Below are positions 47,101 to 59,700 of a stretch of 64,000 bases of DNA, in pieces. The stretch is from Opisthocomus hoazin (lineage: Eukaryota; Chordata; Aves; Opisthocomiformes; Opisthocomidae), in contig NC_134414.1 in the NCBI RefSeq assembly GCF_030867145.1, positions 21,098,518 to 21,162,517 of the forward strand. Direction: 5' to 3'. Within the stretch, counting starts at the first letter, position 1. Every line of letters begins with the position of its first letter. A model generated the notes under the pieces. It ran no database searches, was not told where the DNA came from, and was given only the letters and a program-made list of their open reading frames with translations. A program made the translations under genes and the position numbers.

Positions 47101-50066
47101 ATAAAATCATGTTGGAAATTGTTGTGCACACAAAAATAAAGATCTTGACAAACTCCACTAAAAATAGAGAAACAGTTCTGAAAAAACAAACACACACTAA
47201 ACAGGAAAAAAAACACCCAGGAAAGTAGCAAACTTGAGACTTCTGTAAAGACCTAAATATTCTCTTCAAACAATCATTTGGAACCTTCACCAGAAATAGG
47301 TTCTCTAGTAGGTTTTCGTACTTTGATCAAGGACTGACATACAAATCCATCAAGAACTCTTCCATCATATTAAAATTGTTGGAGAAGTTCCAGAACAGGG
47401 AAAATTGCCTTTCCCCCTGCATTCTCCTCTATGCTGCCTTCATATAGCCCTGAGGAGCAGTACAAGAACTCATCTTCTGCTCACTCTGCTGAGGCCAGTC
47501 CTTCAAGCTCTCTGAAGAGAAGCTGTGGTCCCATGCAGATTTTCATGGCGCTCAGTCCAGCAAAGCAACATGGTCAGCGTGTTGTCCCTTGAAGCCTTTC
47601 CCTAGTAAGCTTAAGTTGAGCACTTCCAGGGAAATCCAGCCTCTCCGAGGTCTGGGGGAGTTTTGTCACTGGCATCACTGCACCAGGACGTCAGTCTGAA
47701 GGACCTCTATGAAGTTAAGAGAAGCCCTCAGTGCTTTGTAGGTTACATTTTTTTGTCTGCCCCAAAGAAAACAAATCATGTCATTGTCTACTTAGCTTTA
47801 AGCCCGCAAATGCTCTGAAGCACTCATTTTGTCAGGGCAGGACAGTGCAACACATCTGCGGACAGGTCTGTCTGGTGCAGGGTCAGGCTGGGTGGCCTGG
47901 TGGTGCCTGGAACAGGAGGATGGAAACAAGGGGAACAGTGACCCCCCCCTAGCCATCTCTGGTCACACCACCAGATGTTTGCCTGCATATGCCCAGAGCT
48001 AAACCAAGGGTGGCACTTGGGCCAGAGCAGAAATTGCCACCCCCCTACTCCGGGGTGCACTGAGGCACTCCGAGTATGACTGGGACACCGGGGAGGACTG
48101 CCACAGGAGAGACAGTGGCATCCACAGCACAGGTCACACCCCCATGGAGCTCTGCTTTCCCTTTATCTTCTAGACTGCAAATGAATAACCATTTAAGACC
48201 ATTTGTTATTTAAATAAGGCCAAAAAAGGAACATCATTATTATGAAAACCACTGCACTGTGAAACCTGTAACATTTAAATCCAACTGTTGACCTTAAAAA
48301 GTCGCAGCTCACTACACTTCCAGGAGGTAAAAGGGGCAAGCAAGTACTGCAGAGGGCAGCTGTGGTGGCACATAATTCTGTGTTGTAACAAGCTCCTCAG
48401 TAAACCTCTGCAACACATTTTGTTAACATCTACCTGCTGTCCTCCCTTGTCATTTTCTCCTTCACCAATTGATTTGTCTCCAAACATCTGAAGAGACTGC
48501 CTGACTTTAATCAAAGCAGTATTTCATAACATTTGCAGGTGTCAGAGGATGTCAGAGCTCTTTCAACTCTTCTAATGTCTTTGAAAAGCTGACGTGCTCT
48601 TGGGACCGGCCTCTGGCTCACAGCCCTGAGAAATGCTGGGAAAACCCCCTTTGGTAACGAGTTACATACTGCACACACCAGTGTTGCCCAAGGCGGTGTT
48701 CTCCATGCCAGAACCTCCTTCCAGAACCAGAACCAGCTGAGACCCATCACTGCCAGGCTCTCTGGGACAGGGACAGTGACACCTTCTGCTCTGGGTCAGG
48801 GTGAAATGTGGGAAATGCTGCTGTGACTTAGCTAAAAGCAGTTGGTTGAAAGGAAAACCTCGCAGCAGAGACATCCGTGGTATTAGAAGGCTGACAGCAA
48901 AGTCTGACTCCTCTCTCAGACATCCCAGGTGCTTCGCCATAGAACTGGTCAAAGAAGGAATCTGACCTCTTCATTTATGCAGCAGTGAAGAAATGATGTT
49001 AATCAGCCTTGGAAGTGGGGAAATGCTTAACACCACACTGGACACTGCCTAACGCTGCCTCTGCCAGGGAAGTAGAGGGAAGCAGCAGAACTCTGGGGGA
49101 GCCACAGGGCCCAAATGGGGGGCAAAGAGAGCACAGCCTATCAGTACTGTTTTTAGAGGCACCAACAGCCACTCAACATGCAAAAGCCAGTCCATTATAT
49201 TTAATTCTGGAAATGCATTTCAGGTGGCACACTCCTTTGATAGCACAAGAGCTGTGTTAAATTGTGCTAGGCATCGCAAGTAATGGCAGCAATGGGCTGC
49301 TGTGAGTCAGCCAGCCCAGCATCAGTTCCCCTCTACTCCGGTTCTTCGTTCTGCTGAAGTATAATAAATATTGCTTACCACCAATATTTAGGGGTTGAAA
49401 CTACCCTGCAGAAAATTTGCACAAATACTGCCCTCACTTCAATCTTTTTTCTGTTTTTCTCCAGGGGCACTGGAGGTAGCACCACACCACGAGCCCTGGT
49501 GCTGCAGGCACAGAGCCTTATGCTCACAGGAAGGCAGCAGATTATCAGAGCTGAGCAGGGTATTCCAGCTGGGCAGCCTCACACCTCAGGAAAATCATTA
49601 GTACCATGACCAGGAAAAGAGAGTAAATTCCAAGCTGAAAGAGATCTGTGACCCCTGACAGACAGCAAAGCAGGCAGGACGCTCTACTGAACTTCAGGCA
49701 ATGCTCTGACTCTTCAGCTAAACTGCTTCACACGCCATTCATTTCCTCCCGCCTGACCCACAGTTTTACACAGCAAACAGCTATACCTTTCCTGCCCAGA
49801 ACTCCATCCCAATTAGCTGTGGGCTGTAGGGAGGCCGCTGCAGCTACACCAGCTTAAACTGGTATAACAGCAGGGAGAACCAGGCCCTTCGCCTTTAAAA
49901 GCTCAACACTGGCCTTAGATTTCCATAGCCAGTACTTTCCCACTTAATCTTCTTTGTTGTAATTCACAAAAGTAAAATAAACACTCTACAAAGGTAGTAT
50001 CTGAGTTTGGCCATTTTTTTGTTAACGCACAGTGCTAGTTACTGCTATTAACTCAATAAAAAAATC
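44156..50066. other. Intergenic, 3' side of ALKBH8
   Basis: Mixed-composition intergenic sequence. Several frames of 75-160 codons in the 44.2-46.7 kb stretch lack domains and overlap on both strands, as expected by chance in stop-poor DNA. T12 run near 46,229. Confidence 0.5.
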
Positions 50067-50072
50067 TTTATT
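50067..50072 (-). terminator. Candidate polyadenylation signal for ALKBH8
   Basis: AATAAA on the minus strand about 83 bp beyond the stop codon. It would give a very short 3' UTR; a longer UTR using a later signal cannot be excluded. Confidence 0.5.
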
Positions 50073-50154
50073 CTGCTGTTTGAAAGGAGGCAATATCTGC
50101 AACCTGCATTAAAAATACCTTTCACACTGTAAAAAACAAATGAAACACCACAGG

Positions 50155-50724
50155 CTACAACTTTTCTAGAATCACACACCAGTTTCCTTGATCATAGTAA
50201 CTCTTCTGAACCCTCACGCAATCCAGGGATCTGCACACTGCTTCCAGTTCCCCTTCACAGAACACATGGTAGTAACGGTGGAAAACAGGGCTGGGTTCTT
50301 GTGATTCCTTAGAGCCAGCTGGCAATGACACTCTATCAACACTTTCCCTTTTCTTTTTAGTGCCACCTTTCAGGTGCCAGGGAACCAGCAAATCTTGAGA
50401 GTGAAAGGAGGTTCGGTTAGCGTGAACAGGCAGTCTGGAGTCTGCGACTGGCTCTGCATCACAGCCTTCGTCCTTCGAGTCATTACGCAGTCGGTCAGAA
50501 CGTGATGAGTCTTGGCTGCTGCTCTCAGGCGTTTGATCACTAAGCGGTCTCTGGGCTGTGCCAGTATTGATTTCCTCCTCCTTGTCTTTACTACCATTCT
50601 TGTCCTTAAGGTATTTAGACTTCTGGCTTTTGTATTCTTGTTCCATTGCCCAGACATAAATGAGTGCTGTTCCACCCGGTCTTAGAAGTCGAGCTAGTTC
50701 ACAGATGGCAGCCAGCCTCCTCTC
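50155..50724 (-). CDS. ALKBH8: ALKBH8-like, last coding exon (methyltransferase C-terminus)
   Basis: 570 bp including stop TAG (50,157-50,155); acceptor TTATAG at 50,730-50,725, phase 0. ALKBH8 is a fused tRNA hydroxylase/methyltransferase that, with TRMT112, completes mcm5U wobble uridine in tRNAs, including the selenocysteine tRNA. This exon starts [18 protein letters not shown], a typical SAM-methyltransferase beta5 region, continues [19 protein letters not shown], then a long hydrophilic Ser/Asp-rich insert, and ends with [15 protein letters not shown]...[14 protein letters not shown], the recognisable C-terminus. About 189 residues. No frameshift. It joins the upstream exon in phase (HHFSTA then ERR). 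Confidence 0.95.
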   Translation of the reverse strand, partial: ERRLAAICELARLLRPGGTALIYVWAMEQEYKSQKSKYLKDKNGSKDKEEEINTGTAQRPLSDQTPESSSQDSSRSDRLRNDSKDEGCDAEPVADSRLPVHANRTSFHSQDLLVPWHLKGGTKKKRESVDRVSLPAGSKESQEPSPVFHRYYHVFCEGELEAVCRSLDCVRVQKSYYDQGNWCVILEKL

Positions 50725-51739
50725 CTATAAAGCAAAAATGACAGCGTGAAGCTAGTACATAAAGACAGAAGAAGGGAATGGCAGCAGTTCCTCCTTTCTG
50801 TCTCTCCCCAAGACACAATAAAAGCAGAGGAATTTTTTCCACTATTCATTTTCATTCATAATATAGTCCATCACTATGCTCAAGCTAAGACATTTTCCTG
50901 AACAATTCTCTTTCCACCTGATAACAGTACCTTGCTGAGCACGATTTCTTGGACATATCAGCCCAGTTGGAAATGACTTCTGGAAGTCAGGAAATGAAAC
51001 CTCTTCAAGAAGGCTGTTCAGTATCTAAAATCCCACATTCAGGTCTACCACACCTGATGATACACACCCTAAATTTTTAGCTGAAGGGTCAGAGTTACAA
51101 CTTAAACAGGTCCTCTGACACCCCAAACAAAGATACGTCATCCTTCTCCAAAACAGATTTCTTTCTACTTTTTTATATTGCATTTGTAAATATTCGCTGT
51201 ATTTCTCATATGGAGAGACCACTGGGCCCCACCTCAGATTACAGCTCCATGGTCTAAAAACTTGTTACAATTGCACAGCTCTTGCCAGGAGAAGATTACA
51301 CAGCCCAGAGACACAGCAGACTACCGAGCAGTGTCCCTGCTGTTCTTCATAGCTGGACAATGAAGGCACCGAGAAAAAAAATCATGAGACCTGCTCAAGA
51401 TCTGAGCCAGGAAGTAGCACATCTCTTGACTGCCAAAGCAGAGCCCCCTTCTCCAGTGTCACTAATTGTAAGCACACAAAAATGAAACACAAACACCTAG
51501 ATCAAGGTGCCAGCAGGAGCATGGGCATCTGACAAGCAGAGGGAGAACGTGAAGAGAAAGTCTAAGCACCACAGCTTAACTCTGCTCTGACAACTGCTTA
51601 CAGCAAACCTTCACTTTCCACCCACCATTTCGTTCTTCCCTTTAGCTTCCGCGAGCCCAAACTAGCTGATTTTTTATAACATTAGCAGCTCTGCACAGCA
51701 ATACAACAGTACAGTGGGGCGCACAGAGGGGTGACTTAC

Positions 51740-51889
51740 TGCTGTTGAGAAATGGTGGATGACAGCAATAGAGATGCAGGCGTCACAAGAACCGCTGCGG
51801 ATTGGCACCGAGAGGGCGTCGCAGACAAAAGCCTGGAAATTTTTTTCTCCACAAATATCCACCAGGTTTTTGCTGCGATCACAGCCAAC
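51740..51889 (-). CDS. ALKBH8: ALKBH8-like, methyltransferase exon
   Basis: 150 bp (50 codons, phase 0/0), acceptor TTGTAG, donor GTAAGT at 51,739-51,734. Encodes [20 protein letters not shown] then [20 protein letters not shown] and [10 protein letters not shown]. The CDRS acidic position follows the beta2 strand of the Rossmann fold (SAM ribose contact) and CDAL is the motif that contacts the adenine; [13 protein letters not shown] is the post-motif strand. Phase matches both neighbouring exons. The upstream intron is about 10.3 kb and carries an LTR and a CR1. Confidence 0.95.
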
Positions 51890-52550
51890 CTACAACAGAA
51901 AGGGTTTCATTAAGCTTTTCGTAAGAGCATAATTACAAGACTGGAGCATGATTTTCACTTGATGCTTACAGTAACAGAATCAACACAGTATCCTACTGAG
52001 GTAACACGTTTTAGTTTAAAATAAGAACGAGAGCGAGCGTGAGAAAATAGCCTTACATAAGAGGAATATATGGTTCTCGGGTATAGACAAAAAGAAAAAC
52101 ATGATGCTTAACACATAGATGGCAGACTGGATATTAGGCAGCTCATTGTACCACCCTGATTTTGAACCAGCTTAAGACAGAACAGGTTTCAACGTAACTT
52201 TTCTTCAAATCTGACTCTTAACATATCTTGCAACCAGCAAAACACAAGGTGACCTAACCTAGCCTCCGTATTTTCTTTTCCTTTCAATTACCGTTTGTAA
52301 CCTGACAACATTTGAAGCAGCCAAATACAGAACTCACAAAAGCTGAATCTATAAGTATAAATGACAATCTGGTGACTTTGGTGGCATCGCTGAAGTATGT
52401 CGCACAGCTTCACTGATCACCCAACCCTCGTCACTTCAGTGCAAGTAAGTGCTCAGGTACAGTCTTCTTCACTCCCAGTACCACAATCCACAAAGATTTA
52501 AGCACAACATAATTTTCCAAGCTTCTGTACAGTCCAAATGAAGTGACCCC

Positions 52551-52948
52551 TGCCGAGTTTCAGCATCCATGCAGGGACAGGAACGACTCACACACTGCTG
52601 CAATGCACAACCAATTCCCTTTTATTGGTCTGCTTGCGTGGTTATATACATTTTCCATATCTGCACATGCGATCACGCTTATTCAGATAGGCTACAGACA
52701 TAAATCACACGCTGTTCACGCTCCTCATATTCCCTTATGATTGGTAACTATGCACTAACGCCAGTAGCAACAGACCGCCTGCATGTCCTTGAACACATCT
52801 TGTTTTTGCTAACCCACATCATGTGCACTACCAGAACTTTCTCAATTGTTATTCTTAGCTGCCCTTTCCAGCAGCCTGTTCAGTTATGCTAACTGTTTTG
52901 CTTAAGCGGCCTAGTCATGCTAACTCTCAAACTACATCGACCCCAACA
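52551..52948 (-). mobile_element. Solo LTR (398 bp), 6-bp target duplication
   Basis: On the minus strand it runs from TGTTGGGGTCGATGTAG to ...CTCGGCA, TG...CA bounded. A perfect GACCCC duplication flanks it (52,545-52,550 and 52,949-52,954). Minus-strand TATATAA near 52,648-52,642 and AATAAA at 52,626-52,621 are spaced about 20 bp, like the short-R LTR of the full ERV. Six-base duplication indicates a class II (alpha/beta-like) element. Oriented with the ALKBH8 gene, inside its 10-kb intron. Confidence 0.88.
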
Positions 52949-52989
52949 GACCCCTAGGAACCATTTCAGGACACCTCATAAAATGTTTC

Positions 52990-53982
52990 TTTGAGGCCGG
53001 TAACTAGTGGTGTCCCCCAGGGGTCAGTACTGGGCCCAGCCTTGTTTAACTTCATCAACAACCTGGATGAAGAGTTAGAATGTACCCTCAGCAAGTTTGC
53101 TGATGACACCAAACTGGGAGGAGTTGCTGATACACCAGAAGGCTGTGCTGCCATTCAGCGTGACCCGGACAGGCTGGAAAGTTGGGCAGAGAGGAACCTG
53201 ATGAGGTTCAACAAGGACAAATGCAGGGTCCTGCACCTGGGGAGGAACAACCCCATGCACCAGTACAGGCTTAGGGTGGACCTGCTGGAGAGCAGCTCTG
53301 CGGAGAGGGGCCTGGGTGTCCTGGTGGACGACAGGTTAACCATGAGCCAGCAGTGTGCCCTGGCTGCCAAGAAAGCTAATGGGATCCTTGGATGCATCAA
53401 GAGGAGTGTGGCCAGCAGGTCGACAGAGTTTCTCCTTCCCCTCTACACTGCCCTGGTGAGGCCTCATCTGGAGTCCTGTGTCCAGTTCTGGGCTCCCCAG
53501 TTCAAGAAAGATGAAGAGCTACTGGAGAGAGTCCAGCGGAGGGCTACGAGGATGATGAGGAGACTGGAACATCTCTCCTACAAGGAGAGGCTGAGGGAGC
53601 TGGGCTTGTTCAGCCTGAAGAAGAGAAGGCTGCGAGGGGACCTAATAAATGCTTATAAATATCTGAAGGGTGGGTGTCAGGAGGATGGGGCCAAGCTCTT
53701 TTCAGTGGTGCCCAGCGACAGGACAAGGGGCAAAGGGCACAAACTGAAGCACAGGAAGTTCCGTCTGAACATGAGGAGGAACTTCTTCCCTCTGAGGGTG
53801 ACAGAGCACTGGAACAGGCTGCCCAGGGAGGTTGTGGAGTCTCCTTCTCTGGAGACATTCAAGACCCACCTGGACAAGGTCCTGTGCAGCCTGCTGTAGG
53901 TGACCCTGCTTCGGCAGGGGGGTTGGACTAGATGACCCACAGAAGTCCCTTTCAACCCCTACCATTCTGTGATTCTGTGATA
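52990..53982 (+). mobile_element. CR1 LINE, about 1 kb, C-terminal RT frame open
   Basis: 5'-truncated CR1 starting GGTAACTAGTGGTGTCCCCC and ending CATTCTGTGATTCTGTGAT. A 302-codon frame (52,991-53,899) is uninterrupted: [18 protein letters not shown], the catalytic FADDTKLGG, a region with [18 protein letters not shown], and the C-terminal [20 protein letters not shown], then the TAG. Catalytic Asp pair is present but the N-terminal endonuclease and RT fingers are lacking, so it is not autonomous. Open frame and low divergence from the copy at 24 kb imply a relatively recent insertion. Antisense to ALKBH8. Confidence 0.95.
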
Positions 53983-56696
53983 TTTTTTTTTTCCCCTCTC
54001 TGAACCTTGCCCAGTTCCCAGATCAAAGACGGTAAGAAAAAGCATCTACAAGAGGTTTTTTACATGTTTGCATAAAAACAATAAATCCAAACCGATCAAG
54101 ACCCTTCTGAAAGAACAGATAGAATGAGGCATGCACCACCATCATTTTCATGTCTGCCATGCACTTTGAATCCTCAAACCAAAGCCTTGCTACCAAGTCA
54201 TGTAGCAAACTCGGCTTGCATGAGAATATTAAATTTATTTTTGTTTTCAATGATCAGCAACAAGTAGATGGCAGAGAACAGATTCATAATCCTAAATAAT
54301 TACTGCTGACAGTGTTTAATGTATTTGACACAAGAAGAATGCTAATCCATGCTTTATGCAAAAAGAATAGCAAACAACTTGCTCTGGCTAATCAACCCAG
54401 TATAGACAACACCACTGCTAAAATTAAAAATCTCTTTTGTAATGACTAATGAAGATATATTTATTTTCCACCATAAGCTTTAATTTCATTGGTTCAAATC
54501 ATTTTATCTTTCAGTCTACCATCACAGTTCTGAAGAAAACCAGGATTTGTTCCAGTCATACGTCCTGAAAGTTTCCAGGTGAGGTGCTTTCTAGTCAGGT
54601 CCCTGACTTTCAGTCCAAACTAAATGACACAGCTGTGAAAATGCCAACCTGACAACCCAAGATGATCCTCCACAAAAACAGCATGTCAAAAAACACATAT
54701 GAATATGCGCATATTGTCCTGCCAGTTATCTCTAAACAGACCTGAAAAGATCAATGCTAGCATTGCTTTCCTCACATTTATTCCTTGGCCTCACCTCTGC
54801 GTTTACTGAAGCACTGACTGAATAGTGTTATTTACGAATGAAAAAAGAAAACTCTTGTTTGCTTGGAAGTAAACATAAAACCCCATCATTTCACCATGGA
54901 AGCCAACTGGAGTGTCTTTAAATTACTCTCATCATGGCACTGATTGAGCTGACAACCTGCATGTAGAGATTCCACGCCTCATCACCAGTGCCTTCAACTA
55001 CTTTGGCAATTAAGACATCAGCATGCAGTATTTAATAAAGCTCAAAGGACCAAATTCAATTCTGGCAGAAGGAGGGGGAAGAATACTTGCAACTTCCACT
55101 GACAACAAGGTTTCCCAGAAAGAATTGCTTTGGCCCTGTGCGTCTATAGTGAAAAGGGACTGGATAATGGAATGCAATCCTCCCCTCTCAAAATGACCTT
55201 CAAAAAGGACTACACTGTATGTTGATGAAATCCAATGAACTAAGAATGAGAACAAAGGCATTGCTGCCAGAAGGTGAAGCCCTCATTTGCATCTAAATTA
55301 TATCAAATAATTACAAAGTCAGGCTTACTTGTATTGTCATACTTTTTAAAGTGAATCTGCATCCAAAGCAAAAAGATTGTTTCGCAGTGAAAATGGAGAC
55401 CTTGAAATAAATCACTTCGAATACATAGCTGCTCTAAAATAGGTATATTAGGCTAAAACTTTACATGGTTTTAAATGTAAACATTATAATAGGTGCTTTG
55501 CATATATACATAAATGCTGAACACAGGGAGTCACTACAGATATGCCTGGCAGTGAAGCTAAACAAATTTAGCATCCTTACTAGAATTACCTCTGCAGGTA
55601 TTTTAAAAGAATTACAACCACCACATTCCTGCATTTTCTAGCTTACATGACACATGTATTCATTAAAATCAAAATACACTGGTTTCAGTCACTTAGAAAA
55701 CAGTAAGCTAGTAAAAAGCAGCTAACTTCAGTGGTGCAACGCTAGCTTACAGCTGGAAAATGATGATTTTTATGAGTATAGAAACATTTACAGCACGTGT
55801 CAGAGAGCCCAAGTTCAGCTTTTCCCAATTCTGTTACTGATTTCTACATTCTGAAGCACACAGAAGCTTTGATGTGATGAAGTTTTGTTTACAGAAAACA
55901 GTTCAAAGGAATGTTTTAATTTAGAACAGGCTTATTTTTCTCTTTAATTAAACATGCGATCAAAATATTTTCTAAAATAATTCTTAAAATATAACTGGAA
56001 TGCTTTAATTTTTGCCAGTTCAGATCTCTAACTTCGATGCTTAGCACAGGATATTGTCCTTGCTGACATATCTTCTAGAAGAGGGGAGAAAGGCAGATTA
56101 ATTACTATTAGTTTAGTGCCCAAAACTAACAGAATCTAGTACATCTCTTGGTGAGCCAAGCTGCATACATTTTTAAAGTTCCCTATTTCTTATTATCTGT
56201 GAGTCTTCAATGATTATTTCTTATACCTGTTTTCTCAGTTTTCCAAATCAAATTACTTGCTGAAACCTCCCATTTTCTCATACCTCTCTCAAATAGCACG
56301 GCTGACTATTCAGCTGAATCCACCTCAGCATGTCCACCTCTCCGCAAGTTGCTCTACACCTTTTAGTATTTCCCCAAAGGAGGCTGGCTTCTCAGGTTTC
56401 TCAGATTTTACTCCAGGCAGCCATTCCCACATCCCTGCTTTTTCTGCAGGTACCTCCACCCCTCTCTTCACTCATTTTTGTGATGCAGACAATGGCTCAC
56501 AGGAGCTCCAGAGTGGCCACTGACACCTATGTACTGGGGCTCAGAATCCAGATACAATGAAAATCAGTACCTGAAATCCCTGTTAAAAGTGTATCTATCT
56601 GGATAAATACTAACTGCATCCAACTCTTGTTTTAAGCCAGGAAATCTGTATTTGTATGGAGGTCCGTAATGCCGCAACTAGAACCCCAGCAAACAC

Positions 56697-56737
<41 letters not shown>

Positions 56738-59700
56738 CAAAAGCATGCCCTCATCCTGGCATGCAGCACCTTCTCTTTAGGGCATGCTGGGTAACACAAA
56801 CCTTTAGACTAGTGGAAGTATCAAAAAAGGCTAAGATATGAGAGGATAAGGGAAAGGAGAAACAAATATAACACCTGTGATTTGTCCGAGTTTGCAGCAA
56901 CTTTGTCCTGGCTTCCTGGGAACAGGATAACACAGGCAGAGAACTCATCCCGCTCCTTTGCATTCCCAAGCACCTTCACCTCGACTGTTTCAGCCAGGAG
57001 CAGCTAAACCAAGTTTTACAAAATCTAGTTAACGCAGTGATTTGGAACAGAAACTAAATAAATAGCTTGCTTTGCAACAGTGCTGCAAATCTGCAAGAGA
57101 TAAATCCTCTTGCAAGCTTAAATAAAGATAGGTAAAGAGAGGTCAATGCTGCCCACTATTACATATTTTCTTTCTATGTTACCTCGTTATAACTAGCTCT
57201 ACCTAGTAGAATTAGTTCATTTAAGCATCTGGAAACCCAACTGATTCAGCACATTAGACACTGATGAAGAAAATGACATCTAATTTTGAAATCCAGCCAC
57301 CAAATGGAATTATGTGGCTCCCTGGAGAAACACCTCAGCTATAACTGATAGCACGAGAGCCTCGAGGAACCAAATTACATTCCAGCAAAGACACGCATAC
57401 ATAGAAAAAGACGCACAGCCACAGCAAGACAGACAAATCTGCTTCCTCCAGTTGGTCTGAGTCAGGCCTTTAGCATTCCTTTCACGTAGTGTTTTGGCTT
57501 CCCATTGTGTACAGTCAGGGTGTCTGTGGAAACAAAGTGCTCAAACGTGAAGATCATTTCTCAATGACAAAGCATCAGAACCAAGTTGAGCAGTTCAATG
57601 CTCATTATGATTTTGTGCTGCTGTTGCTCAGTGCCTTCTGAGCAATCTCCATGCCAGATCTCCCATCATTTCAATGACTCCTACTCATTAAGAGGAAAGG
57701 GCAGGAACGGTTCCTCTGCCTCGCCCTCCAATCACTACAATACAGTGAGCTGGCTCCAAATATACTTTTTTAAGTTAGTTTTGTCCTTCCTGCTTTTACC
57801 CACTATTAATTCCTTTGGACAGGGATCTGTTCTCAACCAACGCGAACCCAGCGCAACTAAAACCCACCCACCATTACGCAACCACACCACAGCAAACCTC
57901 CACCCACTCTCTTCTGCACACCGTGGCAAAATCAAACTTTGTTTACACAGTTACCACAGATCCCAGTTTGGGACAGTAATGCAGAAAACAGAAAGATGCA
58001 CATCTCACAACTAAAGGGTGTCTTACAAGGTCACGTGAAACACAAGCAACATGACTGATTACCTTTGAGTGACACGCACTACAGAAACAGGCACGCCTGT
58101 GTTAAAACAAACCATTTGGGCTCCTGCATTGCCATCACTTTTCTTCCTAGCATCAGTATTCTGGCAAGGAGAGCAATTTCTTTATATAAAGTATCTGCAC
58201 AATGGCATTTTCAGTTGTTTGTTACTGGATTTCTCACCAGTTTATCAGTGCAATTAAAACTGTAAACCACAAAATTGAAAGGCTTCAATATCTTTCACTG
58301 ACACCCTAGCCCTGTGAGGATGTACACATCACCACATGTACCTGGACACTGGAAACCATGAGACAGAGCTAAAGCTCATAAAAATTGATGACATACATTG
58401 CCATGATGTCAACTGGCTCTGGAATGAAACCCTTGTGGTGATGGGTGGATGGGTAAGGCTGAAACGTAGCATTCTGTAAAAATAAAAGCCCAGCTTACAG
58501 ATATGAATCTCAAACTTGAAAGTAATTAAACTATTAAATAATCCCCCCAAAATGAGGTTGGGTGGGGAGGGCAACGTGCAAAAAAAACCCTAAAACTATT
58601 TCTCTCTATTTCATTCATTGAAACAATAAAAAAGCTGGGTGAGACAGAAAAAGTAATCTGAAATTTTACTAAATTCAACCTTTCCCCAGTCTTTGCCCAA
58701 ACTATATCAGACTTGGATTCCATACTTTTGCTCAAACACTCTTAATCTGAATTTATTTGTCACAAAATTGCTGCTCTTTCACTATGTCAGAACAATGCAG
58801 CTGTTACAGCACTGTCATTTTCACTGCACACAGCTGGACTGACGTGCGTTTCATTGTCACAGCCACTCTCAAGTGGGTAAGGCTATATGTAATCATCCAA
58901 AGAAACTGAAGCAAATACAGTAGCACAGACCACACTGAAGACTTCTTCAGACAGTGCATGAAGATTAAAACCATCAAGAGAGCAACACTAGCTTTGATCT
59001 ACCATTAGCGCGGCTACTTAAAGTATCCAATCTAGAAACGTACAGTGACCTTTGTATCACATTGCTTGCCTTCAGAAAGTGGTTGCCTCACGTTTTCAGT
59101 ATTTCTGAGTGAAAACACACCAAGCTACACAGATATATTGACAGTGCTCTACCCAACCCCTAAACAACTCCTAATTTCACAGCATTGCTTCATGGCTTCT
59201 TTCCCGACAGGACCTAGGCTAAGAGCTCCAGTGCGCTGTGCATAAAAACTTCTCAAGAGCCACAGCAACTGCTGTGAGGGAAAGGCTGCAACAACTCTTA
59301 AGTTTCTGCTCAGGTTTCATGCCCCCAAATCAGAAGTAGTAAATGAGGGAAGAAACTGATGCCCTGCATCTAGAGAGCACTCTCCTTATCCCAACAATGC
59401 ACCTGATACACAGGGCGTATTCTTTAACCCCTCACCCTTGGATCCATGCCCACCCTGTAGTGAACAGACACATGGGAAACAGCACTATATAATCAGACCT
59501 TTCTTCTGTTGAACCCAAATAAGAACCCAGGAGGACAACAAAAAGTGGAACAGACTGCTCCTTTCTGCCTCACATAAAAAGAACAGCTGAACAGGCTGAC
59601 TCATCCAACACAGTCACCATGACAAGGAGATGGGCTACCGGCAATAATACTTGTACATCCCTAACACTTGTTGTACAGTACATCCTATATAACAGTACAG

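Noticed and set aside
53610..53965. Minus-strand frames over the young CR1
   Set aside because: Antisense shadows of the CR1 RT C-terminal frame.
56650..56760. A30 tract as the tail of a processed pseudogene
   Set aside because: No coding remnant upstream and no target duplication recognised.
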